Shown in pieces: positions 1 to 6,403 of a stretch of 7,788 nucleotides of DNA. The position numbers and the translations under genes are program-made. The DNA lies in contig JACMIV010000301.1 of the NCBI GenBank assembly GCA_014380965.1, positions 1-7,788 on the forward strand. The letters run 5' to 3'. Each line of letters starts with the position of its first letter. Position 1 is the first letter of the stretch. This stretch comes from Rhizobiaceae bacterium (GTDB lineage Bacteria > Pseudomonadota > Alphaproteobacteria > Rhizobiales > Rhizobiaceae). The notes below the pieces were generated by a model. That model searched no databases and was not told the DNA's origin. It saw nothing but the letters and a program-made list of their open reading frames with translations.

Positions 1-532
1 CCGGGCTGTCCGACAGCGTCCGGAGATAGGCCAGGAGATCGGCGCGGTCTGCATCGTCGCGAAGTCCGGCAAAGCCCATGGACGTTCCGGTCACATAGCC
101 CTTGGGGCTCGTGATGAAGCCGTTGAGATGCTCGAAGTCCCAGGCGACGGCCCCGCCTTCGCTGAAGGCGGTGAGCGCCGCGGAATAGGCGAAGCCCTCA
201 TGCGACGCGATCGGGCGGTTCACGACGCCCCACAGCGCGGGCCCGACCTTGTTCTCGCCGCCCTGTTCCCCGGCGTGGCAGGAGGCGCATTTCTTGAACT
301 GAGCCTCGCCGCGCGCTGCGTCGGCGGATGCGAGCAGCGTGGCGACAGGCACCGCCGCTACGGCCTCCCCCCCTTCGCCCGCGGCAGGAGCCTCGGCCGC
401 GACGATCGCGTAGCCGGCCGTCTCCGGCACCTCGGAGTGGTAAAGCCCTTCGGCGAGAAGGCTGCCTCCGAACACCACGAAGACGGTCCCGAGCACAGCG
501 CCAAAGATCTTGTTGGCCTCAAAAGAATCCAT
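1..532 (-). CDS. cycM: Membrane-anchored c-type cytochrome, CycM-like (3' end cut by window edge)
   Basis: Mono-heme electron carrier held in the cytoplasmic membrane with its heme domain in the periplasm. In this family it passes electrons from the bc1 complex to a terminal oxidase. The visible 177 residues show an uncleaved N-terminal membrane segment (about residues 9-28, [18 protein letters not shown]), an Ala/Glu/Gly-rich linker (about 40-70) and a class I cytochrome c fold. Heme attachment is CASCH (Cys82, Cys85, His86), and the likely axial methionine is Met152 in GTSMGFAGL. The C-terminal helix with [11 protein letters not shown] reaches the window edge, so only a few residues and the stop should be missing. 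The ATG at 532-530 is preceded by AGGGAG about 11 nt upstream. It is divergent from kdsB. The family assignment is firm. The specific oxidase partner is inferred from known CycM proteins, and another cytochrome c552-like role is possible. Confidence 0.9.
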   Translation of the reverse strand, partial: MDSFEANKIFGAVLGTVFVVFGGSLLAEGLYHSEVPETAGYAIVAAEAPAAGEGGEAVAAVPVATLLASADAARGEAQFKKCASCHAGEQGGENKVGPALWGVVNRPIASHEGFAYSAALTAFSEGGAVAWDFEHLNGFITSPKGYVTGTSMGFAGLRDDADRADLLAYLRTLSDSP

Positions 533-604
533 GGAAAAGTCGGCTCCCTGGTCGAGCGGCGCGGCGCGGCGCGACCGATCATGGCAAGTGCAAAAAACGG
601 CCGG

Positions 605-633
605 ACGCTAGGTCTTTTGCGCAATTTTGGCAA
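605..633 (-). promoter_or_regulatory. Candidate cycM promoter
   Basis: Read on the minus strand, TTGCCA (633-628) and TAGCGT (610-605) are separated by 17 nt, which would start transcription near 598 and give a leader of about 65 nt. The -35 is good and the -10 is poor. An 8-bp palindrome TTGCGCAA (617-624) lies in the spacer. This is a prediction from motif resemblance only. Confidence 0.25.
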
Positions 634-663
634 CGCCTGTAGAAGGCGCGACACGGGAGCCTT

Positions 664-692
664 TTGACACTCCCAAGCCCATGATTCAATCC
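664..692 (+). promoter_or_regulatory. Candidate kdsB-pheA promoter
   Basis: A perfect TTGACA (664-669) is followed by weak -10 candidates: TTCAAT at 685-690 (15-nt spacer) or CAATCC at 687-692 (17-nt spacer). Transcription would start at about 697-700, leaving a leader of about 30 nt before the ATG at 729. If correct, the in-frame ATG at 681 lies upstream of the transcript start, which supports the shorter KdsB. The -10 is unconvincing, so confidence is modest. Confidence 0.35.
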
Positions 693-728
693 GTGCCTTG
701 GGATGTTTCCAAGTTTCGAAAGCCTTCC

Positions 729-1478
729 ATGTCCATCCTCATCCTCATTCCTGCAAGGCTTGCCTCGACCCGTCTTCCGGGCAAGCCGCTTGCCGACATC
801 GCGGGTCGCCCGATGATCGTGCGCGTCGCCGAGCGGGCCTCCGCCGCAGGGCTCGGCCGTGTCGTCGTCGCCACGGACACGCTGGAAATCAAGGCCCGCG
901 TCGAGGCGGCGGGCTTCGAGGCGGTGATGACGCGCGAAGATCATCAGTCCGGGTCCGACCGCATCTTCGAGGCGCTCGAAGCCGTCGACCCGCGGGGCGA
1001 AGTGGAGACGATCGTCAACCTCCAGGGCGATTTGCCGACCATCGAGCCGGAGGCGGTGCGTCAGGTGCTCGCACCCTTCGAGGATCCCCGTTGCGACATC
1101 GCGACGCTCGCCGTCGAAATCTCAGGTGACGCCGACCGGATCAATCCGAACATCGTGAAGCTCGTCGGCTCGCCGATCACGCAGAGGCGACTGCGCGCGC
1201 TCTACTTCACGCGAGCGACCGCTCCCTGGGGAGAGGGGCCGCACTACCACCATGTCGGGCTCTATGCGTATCGGCGCGAGGCGCTCGCCCGATTCGTGGC
1301 GCTCGCTCCCTCGACGCTCGAGGTTCGCGAGCGCCTGGAGCAGCTTAGGGCGCTCGAGGCCGGCATGCGGATCGACGCCGAACTGGTCGACACGGTGCCC
1401 CTCGGCGTCGACGCGCCGGATGATCTGGAAAAAGCGCGGGCGATGTACGGGCAGCCCGCAAAGGATGCCGAGCCATGA
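729..1478 (+). CDS. kdsB: 3-deoxy-manno-octulosonate cytidylyltransferase (CMP-Kdo synthetase)
   Basis: Cytoplasmic enzyme that joins Kdo to CMP from CTP, releasing pyrophosphate. The product feeds the Kdo transferase that builds the lipopolysaccharide inner core. The 249-residue protein has the full family length. It opens with the nucleotide-binding signature [15 protein letters not shown] (7-21), then has [13 protein letters not shown] (71-83), the metal loop NLQGDLPTI (97-105, Asp101), [11 protein letters not shown] (157-167), [10 protein letters not shown] (174-183), [13 protein letters not shown] (203-215) and the second metal aspartate in PLGVD (Asp228). The metal loop has Leu where E. 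coli has Glu (QGDEP), a variant I associate with rhizobial KdsB. The start is ATG 729, because homology begins at [10 protein letters not shown]. The reading frame is open further upstream (ATG at 681), but those residues do not resemble the family. The Shine-Dalgarno is weak. The stop overlaps the start of pheA, so the two are probably translationally coupled. Confidence 0.95.
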   Translation: MSILILIPARLASTRLPGKPLADIAGRPMIVRVAERASAAGLGRVVVATDTLEIKARVEAAGFEAVMTREDHQSGSDRIFEALEAVDPRGEVETIVNLQGDLPTIEPEAVRQVLAPFEDPRCDIATLAVEISGDADRINPNIVKLVGSPITQRRLRALYFTRATAPWGEGPHYHHVGLYAYRREALARFVALAPSTLEVRERLEQLRALEAGMRIDAELVDTVPLGVDAPDDLEKARAMYGQPAKDAEP

Positions 1479-2386
1479 CCACGCCTGCGACCCACCCGAT
1501 CACCAACCGCATTTCGTTTCAGGGCGAAGCCGGCGCCAATTCCGACACCGCATGCCGCAACATGTTCGCCGGCATGGTGCCGCTGCCCTGCCCCTCCTTC
1601 GAGGATGCCTTCGCGGCGGTGAAGTCGGGAGAGGCGGATCTTGCGATGATCCCGATCGAGAACTCGATCGCCGGCCGCGTGGCCGACATCCACCATCTCT
1701 TGCCGATCTCGGGCCTCAAGATCGTCGGCGAATACTTCCTGCCGATCCGCTTCCAGCTCATGGTGCTGCCGGGTGTCGGCCTTGCCGAGGTGAAGACCGT
1801 CCACAGCCACATCCATGCGCTCGGCCAGTGCCGCGACATCATCCGCGCCAACGGCTGGAAGCCGATGGTCGCCGGCGACACCGCGGGCGCTGCGCGCATC
1901 GTCTCGGAGGCAGGCGACCGCTCGATGGCGGCGCTGGCTCCGCGCCTTGCCGCCGAGCTCTACGGCCTCGACATCCTGAAGGAGAACGTCGAGGACGCCG
2001 CGCACAACATGACGCGCTTCGTCGTCCTTTCGCGCCCGGGCCCGGAGGACAGCGCCCTCTGGATCCCCCGCATGGAGACGGTCGGCCAGATCAGCCGCGA
2101 TGTCGTGACCACGTTCGTCTTCCGCGTCCGCAACCTTCCGGCCGCGCTCTACAAGGCGCTTGGCGGCTTTGCGACCAACGGCGTCAACATGACGAAGCTC
2201 GAGAGCTACCAGATCGGCGGGAGCTTCTCGGCCACGCAGTTCTATGCCGACATCGAGGGCCACCCGCACGATCCTGCCGCTGCCCGCGCCTTGCACGAGC
2301 TGCGGTTCTTCTCGGCCGAGGTCGAGATCTTCGGCGTCTACCGCGCCGCCGAGAACCGCCAGGAGATGCTGGCCGCGGCGGAATAG
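1475..2386 (+). CDS. pheA: Prephenate dehydratase (monofunctional, with ACT domain)
   Basis: Converts prephenate to phenylpyruvate, the committed step to phenylalanine, in the cytoplasm. There is no chorismate mutase domain at the N terminus, so this is the monofunctional type. The catalytic domain runs from about residue 11 ([12 protein letters not shown]) to about 188. It includes [18 protein letters not shown] (59-76), [11 protein letters not shown] (109-119) and the catalytic TRF motif at 180-182 within [11 protein letters not shown]. An ACT regulatory domain follows (about 212-290), where [10 protein letters not shown] (220-229) matches the GAL motif region. The canonical Phe-binding ESRP motif appears as ESYQ (243-246). 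The 303-residue length is normal. The start ATG 1475 has AAGGA at 1461-1465 and overlaps the kdsB stop as ATGA. Its stop lies 7 bp from that of the convergent nudC, leaving no room for a separate terminator. Feedback control by Phe is expected from the ACT domain but not proven here. Confidence 0.95.
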   Translation: MTTPATHPITNRISFQGEAGANSDTACRNMFAGMVPLPCPSFEDAFAAVKSGEADLAMIPIENSIAGRVADIHHLLPISGLKIVGEYFLPIRFQLMVLPGVGLAEVKTVHSHIHALGQCRDIIRANGWKPMVAGDTAGAARIVSEAGDRSMAALAPRLAAELYGLDILKENVEDAAHNMTRFVVLSRPGPEDSALWIPRMETVGQISRDVVTTFVFRVRNLPAALYKALGGFATNGVNMTKLESYQIGGSFSATQFYADIEGHPHDPAAARALHELRFFSAEVEIFGVYRAAENRQEMLAAAE

Positions 2387-2393
2387 GGGCCGG

Positions 2394-3344
2394 TCAGTCG
2401 GTCATCTCGACGAAGGCCCGCACGAGATGATGCGCGATGGCAAAAGTCTTGGGCGCCGTGAGGCCATCGGGATGGCGCTCCTCGATCATGGCGGCCACCT
2501 CGTCGCGGTCGAACCAGCGGCAGGCTTCGAGCTCGGCTGCATCGAAGACGATGTCGGTGCTGGTCGCAAGACCGACGCAGCCGATCATGAGCGAGCCCGG
2601 AAAGGGCCAGGGCTGCGAAGCGAAATAGTCGACGCGGCCGACCGTGACGCCCGCCTCCTCCAGCGTCTCGCGGCGCACGGCCGCCTCCAGGGTCTCGCCG
2701 GGCTCGATGAAGCCGGCAAGGCACGACCACATCCGTTCCGGAAATCGCGGCGAGCGGCCGAGGATCGTCCTGCCGTTTCCGTCGTGGATGAGCATGATCG
2801 ACACGGGATCGGTGCGCGGGAACTGAACGTCGCCGCAGGAGGGGCAGCGGCGACGGTAGCCGGCGGCATCGGACAGCGTGGCAGCGCCGCAGCGGCCGCA
2901 GAAGGCCGAGCGCGCGTGCCAGTTGAGAAGATGCTCGGCCTGTCCGAGCTCCCCCTCTGTCTCGGTGTCGAGGGCGCCGCTCATCGCAAGACCCCTGAGG
3001 CCCTCCGCGACGAAACCGGATGCCTCGTCCGGCATCGTGACGGCCCTTGCCGCGAGCCGAGGCGAACCGTCCGTCCGGCGCCCGAGCAGCACCGCCTGCG
3101 TCGTGTCGAAATGCGCGGTCACGGCCGCCGGCCCGAAGGCAAGGCTCGGTCGACCCTCGCCATCAAGACTAGGTTGCGTCAGCCACCGCCCGTCCGCCAT
3201 CAGATAGAGACCGGCCCGGTCATCGGCGAGCGCTTCGGCGAGCGTTGCTTCCGTCCGGTTCTCGCCGTCTCGGTCGAGCCGGCTGCCGGCAAAGCCCATC
3301 GCGCGGTCGAGAGGCGTTGAGAAAGAGAACTCCGGCCGGCTCAC
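2394..3344 (-). CDS. nudC: NAD(H) pyrophosphatase / Nudix hydrolase NudC
   Basis: Nudix hydrolase that cleaves NADH to NMNH and AMP. Family members also remove NAD caps from RNA 5' ends. The 316-residue protein has the complete three-part layout: an N-terminal domain (about 1-135), a zinc ribbon (Cys149, Cys152, Cys167, Cys170) and a Nudix domain starting at RTDPVSIMLI (177-186). The Nudix box (211-233) is intact: Gly211, Glu217, Arg225-Glu226, Glu229-Glu230 and Gly232. The NudC-specific SQPWPFP motif (243-249) follows and separates it from other Nudix enzymes. The start is GTG at 3344-3342, overlapping the stop of the upstream HIT gene as GTGA. With no strong Shine-Dalgarno, translation probably depends on coupling to that gene. 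It converges on pheA. All key residues are present. Whether NADH or NAD-RNA is the main substrate cannot be told from sequence. Confidence 0.93.
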   Translation of the reverse strand: MSRPEFSFSTPLDRAMGFAGSRLDRDGENRTEATLAEALADDRAGLYLMADGRWLTQPSLDGEGRPSLAFGPAAVTAHFDTTQAVLLGRRTDGSPRLAARAVTMPDEASGFVAEGLRGLAMSGALDTETEGELGQAEHLLNWHARSAFCGRCGAATLSDAAGYRRRCPSCGDVQFPRTDPVSIMLIHDGNGRTILGRSPRFPERMWSCLAGFIEPGETLEAAVRRETLEEAGVTVGRVDYFASQPWPFPGSLMIGCVGLATSTDIVFDAAELEACRWFDRDEVAAMIEERHPDGLTAPKTFAIAHHLVRAFVEMTD

Positions 3345-3754
3345 GATGCGAGTGTCCGCTCGCGCAGCCGGTCTGCGAAGGCACGTCCGTCATTGTCCAT
3401 GTATCGCTTGGCTCCGCCGACGCCCCAGACCGGCCCCGGCCAGTTCGTGTCTCCTCCAAAGCGCGCGACGACGTGGACATGGAGCATCGGAACGACGTTG
3501 CCGAGCGTGCCGATGTTGAGTTTGTCGGCGCCCGTCTCCGTCTTCAGCGCCTTCGCGACGAGAGACGTCTCGAAGGTCAGCATGGTCTGGTCGAGCGGCG
3601 TCAGGTCGTGGAACTCGGTAATGCCGGGCCGCTTCGGCACGAGGACCAGCCAGGGCCAGCGGCTGTCGTTCATCAGCCGGAGGTCGCAGAGGCCGAGGAA
3701 AGCCACTGGCAGCGTGTCGCGAGCAAGCCTTTGGTCGAGTTCGAAATCGGGCAT
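3341..3754 (-). CDS. HIT-family protein (histidine-triad nucleotide hydrolase-like)
   Basis: Small cytoplasmic protein of the HIT superfamily, whose members hydrolyse or transfer nucleotide-phosphate bonds. The 137 residues include DSRWPWLVLVPKRPGITEFHDL (30-51), typical of the HIT core, KLNIGTLGNVVPMLHVHVVARF (78-99) and a Trp-rich stretch TNWPGPVWG (103-111) often seen in proteobacterial members. Aligned to the usual HxHxH pattern, the first His is Met90, while His92 (presumed nucleophile) and His94 are kept. The ATG at 3754-3752 is chosen because AGGA lies 5 nt upstream and the HIT similarity begins there. A longer frame to 3916 would run antisense through the SRP RNA gene. Its stop overlaps the GTG of nudC, so the two form an operon. 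Substrate unknown. Confidence 0.88.
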   Translation of the reverse strand: MPDFELDQRLARDTLPVAFLGLCDLRLMNDSRWPWLVLVPKRPGITEFHDLTPLDQTMLTFETSLVAKALKTETGADKLNIGTLGNVVPMLHVHVVARFGGDTNWPGPVWGVGGAKRYMDNDGRAFADRLRERTLAS

Positions 3755-3759
3755 TCTGA

Positions 3760-3763
3760 TCCT
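3760..3763 (-). promoter_or_regulatory. Ribosome binding site that fixes the HIT-gene start
   Basis: Minus-strand AGGA (3763-3760) sits 5 nt before the ATG at 3754. It favours this start over upstream in-frame codons, which would encode residues unlike the HIT family and overlap ffs in antisense. Confidence 0.5.
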
Positions 3764-3806
3764 GTTCGAAGAAGCGGGCGCGTCGTCGTCTAACCTAGGC
3801 GCGCCC

Positions 3807-3835
3807 TTGCATTTTGTGAGGGGACAGGCGATATC
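3807..3835 (+). promoter_or_regulatory. Candidate promoter of the SRP RNA gene
   Basis: TTGCAT (3807-3812) and GATATC (3830-3835) are exactly 17 nt apart, and the -10 ends 6 nt before the GGGAGG at 3842 that begins the predicted SRP RNA helix. Both hexamers are only partial matches to the housekeeping consensus. The good spacing and position relative to the RNA end are what support the call. Confidence 0.45.
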
Positions 3836-3841
3836 ACGGCC

Positions 3842-3937
3842 GGGAGGTTGGTGGTGGACGAGCCACTCGCCAACCGGGTCAGGTCCGGAAGGAAGCAGCC
3901 CCAACGAGCAAGGCACGGGTCATCGTGCCAGCCTCCC
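3842..3937 (+). ncRNA. ffs: Small (4.5S-type) signal recognition particle RNA
   Basis: RNA core of the signal recognition particle. It binds Ffh and promotes the Ffh-FtsY interaction that delivers membrane proteins to the translocon. The universally conserved domain IV is at 3877-3900: GGTCAGG, then UCC (3884-3886), a GGAA tetraloop (3887-3890), GGA (3891-3893) and AGCAGCC forming the asymmetric internal loop. The ends pair as a 10-bp helix: GGGAGGTTGG (3842-3851) with CCAGCCTCCC (3928-3937), with one G-U pair. The length of about 96 nt fits the small bacterial type without an Alu domain. The exact ends are inferred from the helix and may differ by a few bases. Placement just upstream of dnaX is common in bacteria. 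I see no classical hairpin-plus-U-run terminator right after it. Confidence 0.93.
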
Positions 3938-4140
3938 ACCCTCTTGTCGCATGTCCGCTGCTATATCGTCTCCGGTCGAATGTTTCATCCTTCGAAGAGA
4001 GTGCCATCGGGCTGTGGAGCGATCGGGATCAGCGGCGCGGGTTCTGTTCTCGGAGTGCCTTCCGACCGAGGGTTCGGCATGAATGTCGGATCGAGAATGT
4101 CTTTGGGGTCCTTTTTGCCCTGGCATGATAACTCTCGCCG
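3938..4140 (+). other. Leader region between ffs and dnaX, no confident gene
   Basis: About 200 bp without a recognisable gene. It is less GC-rich than its neighbours, and its possible codons show third-position GC of only about 60 percent on either strand, which speaks against coding. It contains a short ORF (ATG 3980 to TGA 4142-4144, 54 residues, unrecognised) whose stop overlaps the dnaX ATG, a short direct repeat GAATGTC (4081-4087 and 4095-4101), and a weak possible -10 GATAAC (4127-4132) with TTGGGG (4103-4108) as a poor -35. The dnaX promoter presumably lies here or further up at the ffs promoter. Confidence 0.5.
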
Positions 4141-6063
4141 ATGAGCGACCGTCCGAATCCGCCCACGACGCTTCCCGATGCCGCCCGCCCCGCGGCCTAC
4201 CGTGTTTTGGCCCGAAAATACCGCCCGGCAAGCTTCGACGACCTGATCGGCCAGGAGCCGATGGTGAGGACGCTGACCAACGCGTTCGAGACCGGCCGCA
4301 TCGCGCAGGCCTGGATGCTGACGGGCGTTCGCGGTGTCGGCAAGACGACGACGGCCCGCATTCTCGCCCGCGCCCTTAACTACGAGACGGCCGAAATCCG
4401 CGAGCCGACGATCCACATGCGCGAGGCGGGGGTCCACGATCAGGCGATCATGGAGGGTCGACATGTCGACGTCGTCGAGATGGACGCTGCCTCTCACACC
4501 GGCATCGACGACATCCGCGAGATCATCGCGCAGGTGCGCTATCGCCCGGTGTCGGCGCGCTACAAGGTCTACATCATCGACGAGGTCCACATGCTCTCCA
4601 ACCAGGCCTTCAATGGCCTATTGAAGACGCTTGAGGAGCCGCCCGAGCACGTGAAGTTCGTCTTCGCGACGACGGAGATCCGAAAGGTCCCGATCACCGT
4701 CCTGTCGCGCTGCCAGCGCTTCGATCTCAGAAGGGTCGATTCGGCGACCCTCATCGGGCATCTCAGAAAGATCGCGAAGGCCGAGGACGTGGCGACCGAC
4801 GACGAGGCGCTGCGCCTCATCGCGCGCGCCGCGGAAGGATCGGTGCGCGATGCACTGTCCCTCACCGATCAGGCGATCTCGCACGGGGCGGGGGTCGTCG
4901 GAGCTGCCGCCGTCCGCGACATGCTGGGCCTTGCCGACCGCGGCCGCGTCATCGACCTTTTCGAGCACCTGATGGCCGGCAATGCGGCGGCGGCGCTGGC
5001 GGAACTGCGCGAGCAGTATGACGGCGGCGCCGATCCGGTCGTCGTGCTCTCGGACCTTGCGGACTTCACCCATCTCGTGACGACGCTGCGCTTCGTGCCG
5101 GAATCCGCCGATGACGCGTCCCTGTCGCCGGACGAAGCCTCGCGCGGCCTGGACCTCTCCAAGAAGCTCTCGGTCAGAACCCTCTCGCAGGTCTGGCAGA
5201 TGCTCCTGAAGGCGATCGAGGAGGCGCGCGCGGCCGCCTCGCCAAGGCAGGCGGCCGAAATGGCGCTGATCCGCATTGCCCATGCGGCCGACCTTCCCTC
5301 TCCCGGCGATCTCGCGCGTCTCGTGCGCTCCGGCGGCGACCTTTCCGAGGAGGCACCGCCTCTTCCGCCCGCGCCGTCCAGTGCGCGGGAGGGCGTCGGG
5401 ACGTCCTCCGGCTCGCTTGCCCACGCGATAACTGCGATGCCCGAGAGCCTCCCCCAAGCATCTCCCCCCGCTGCGCCGCGTCTCTCCATCGCCGCGCGCA
5501 GCGATCAGGATCGCCGTCCGGCCCCGCTCGTGCAAACTCCAGGGCCCGCTACGGCGTCTGAGCCGAGGATCGACTCGATCGAGGACCTCCTCGCGCTTGC
5601 CGAGGAGAAGCGTGACTCGCTGATGCGCGTCTCGCTGCGCCGCTACATCCGGCCGGTGAAGATCGAGCAGGGGCGAATCGAGATCGCTCTCACCGACGGC
5701 GCGCCGCGATCGCTGCCGGGCGATCTCCAACGCCGCCTCCTCGATTGGACGGGCCGCCGCTGGATCGTGACGATTTCGAGCGCTGCAGGCGCGCCGACGA
5801 TCGAGGAGGCCGCTGAGGCGCGCCGCAACGCGCTCGTCACCGATGCCGCCGCCGACCCCGACGTCGCCGCGATCCTCGACATGATCCCCGGTGCTAAGAT
5901 CGTCGAGGTGCGCCTGCGCGGCGATCTCGCGCTTGCCGCCGATGCCCAGGCCGCCGCTCTTGCTCGAGGAAATGCTATTGCCGAAGGAGAGGTGGGGAGC
6001 AATCTTCCGTCTGACCCTTCCCTCGACTCCGCCTTTGAATCCGATGACGACGACGAGCTCTGA
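4141..6063 (+). CDS. dnaX: DNA polymerase III subunit tau/gamma (clamp loader)
   Basis: ATPase of the replicative clamp loader, which opens the beta clamp and places it on primed DNA; tau also links polymerase cores to the helicase. The 640-residue protein begins with AYRVLARKYRPASFDDLIGQ (19-38). It then has Walker A GVRGVGKT (62-69, Lys68), EMDAASHTGIDDIR (113-126), Walker B VYIIDEVHML (143-152, Asp147-Glu148), LLKTLEEPPEHVKFVFATTE (160-179, sensor 1), the SRC arginine finger (Arg190) and sensor 2 GSVRDALS (Arg236). A Pro/Ala/Ser-rich linker (about 400-475) leads to a tau C-terminal domain (about 478-600) and an acidic tail. The four zinc cysteines of E. coli DnaX have no counterparts (region 80-104). 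The ATG at 4141 is the only reasonable start, since an in-frame TGA lies at 4126 and the next Met is residue 41. There is no Shine-Dalgarno. I see no A-AAA-AAG slippery site for a shortened gamma form. It heads the dnaX-ybaB-recR cluster. Confidence 0.97.
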   Translation: MSDRPNPPTTLPDAARPAAYRVLARKYRPASFDDLIGQEPMVRTLTNAFETGRIAQAWMLTGVRGVGKTTTARILARALNYETAEIREPTIHMREAGVHDQAIMEGRHVDVVEMDAASHTGIDDIREIIAQVRYRPVSARYKVYIIDEVHMLSNQAFNGLLKTLEEPPEHVKFVFATTEIRKVPITVLSRCQRFDLRRVDSATLIGHLRKIAKAEDVATDDEALRLIARAAEGSVRDALSLTDQAISHGAGVVGAAAVRDMLGLADRGRVIDLFEHLMAGNAAAALAELREQYDGGADPVVVLSDLADFTHLVTTLRFVPESADDASLSPDEASRGLDLSKKLSVRTLSQVWQMLLKAIEEARAAASPRQAAEMALIRIAHAADLPSPGDLARLVRSGGDLSEEAPPLPPAPSSAREGVGTSSGSLAHAITAMPESLPQASPPAAPRLSIAARSDQDRRPAPLVQTPGPATASEPRIDSIEDLLALAEEKRDSLMRVSLRRYIRPVKIEQGRIEIALTDGAPRSLPGDLQRRLLDWTGRRWIVTISSAAGAPTIEEAAEARRNALVTDAAADPDVAAILDMIPGAKIVEVRLRGDLALAADAQAAALARGNAIAEGEVGSNLPSDPSLDSAFESDDDDEL

Positions 6064-6076
6064 GGAGACTGACGCC

Positions 6077-6403
6077 ATGAAAGACCTGATGGGCATGATG
6101 AAGCAGGCGAAGGCCATGCAGGAGAAGATGCAGAGCCTCCAGCAGGAGATCGCCGACATCACCGCGACCGGCCAGTCCGGCGCAGGTTTGGTAAAGGTTA
6201 CGCTGAACGGGCGGACCGAACTGACGGCCCTCGCGATCGACCCCTCGCTCGTCAATCCCGCCGAGAAAGACATCCTCGAGGATCTCGTGATCGCCGCCCA
6301 TGCCGATGCCAAGGCAAAGCTCGAGGTTATCGTGCAGGGGAAGACGCAGGCGCTGACCGACGGACTGCAACTCCCGGGCGGAATGAAGTTCCCATTTTCC
6401 TGA
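6077..6403 (+). CDS. YbaB/EbfC-family nucleoid-associated DNA-binding protein
   Basis: Small dimeric DNA-binding protein that coats the nucleoid in studied homologues. The 108 residues have the standard length and pattern: a Met/Gln/Lys-rich N-terminal helix ([19 protein letters not shown], 1-19) likely to form a coiled coil, the family hallmark [11 protein letters not shown] (35-45), then [26 protein letters not shown] (53-78) and a C-terminal LPGGMKFPF. The start ATG 6077 has AGGAGA at 6063-6068, overlapping the dnaX stop codon, with 8-nt spacing. That is one of the best ribosome sites in the window and suggests coupling to dnaX. The frame is open upstream into dnaX, but that part is only a shadow of dnaX. 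The position between dnaX and recR is highly conserved in bacteria. Confidence 0.95.
   Translation: MKDLMGMMKQAKAMQEKMQSLQQEIADITATGQSGAGLVKVTLNGRTELTALAIDPSLVNPAEKDILEDLVIAAHADAKAKLEVIVQGKTQALTDGLQLPGGMKFPFS

Noticed and set aside
128..667. A plus-strand frame across the cytochrome gene
   Set aside because: The minus strand encodes a clear CxxCH cytochrome with membrane anchor. The plus-strand product has no family features.
655..674. GGGAG/CTCCC inverted repeat around the kdsB -35 as an operator
   Set aside because: Only 5 bp arms with a 10-bp gap, expected by chance at this GC content.
627..728. Longer N terminus for KdsB from an upstream start
   Set aside because: The extra 34 residues do not fit the family, which begins at [10 protein letters not shown], and a TTGACA promoter element lies inside the stretch.
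1262..2296. A 344-codon minus-strand frame opposite kdsB and pheA
   Set aside because: It lies fully antisense to two well-supported genes and has no recognisable motif or ribosome site.
2244..3320. A 358-codon plus-strand frame opposite nudC
   Set aside because: nudC has complete zinc-ribbon, Nudix and SQPWPFP motifs. The plus-strand product is Arg/Ala-rich low complexity, typical of an antisense shadow.
3755..3916. 54-residue N-terminal extension of the HIT protein
   Set aside because: It runs antisense through the SRP RNA gene, and a ribosome site supports ATG 3754 instead.
3985..4140. Minus-strand Pro-rich tail (ends APQPDGTLFEG) in the dnaX leader region as part of a real small gene
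   Set aside because: The wording looks protein-like, but the frame continues antisense into dnaX, lacks a ribosome site, and has low third-position GC compared with the neighbouring genes.
4618..6312. A 564-codon open frame on the minus strand opposite dnaX and ybaB
   Set aside because: Its length comes from high GC and biased codons of dnaX on the other strand. The product is Arg-rich, resembles no family I know, and dnaX motifs are intact throughout.
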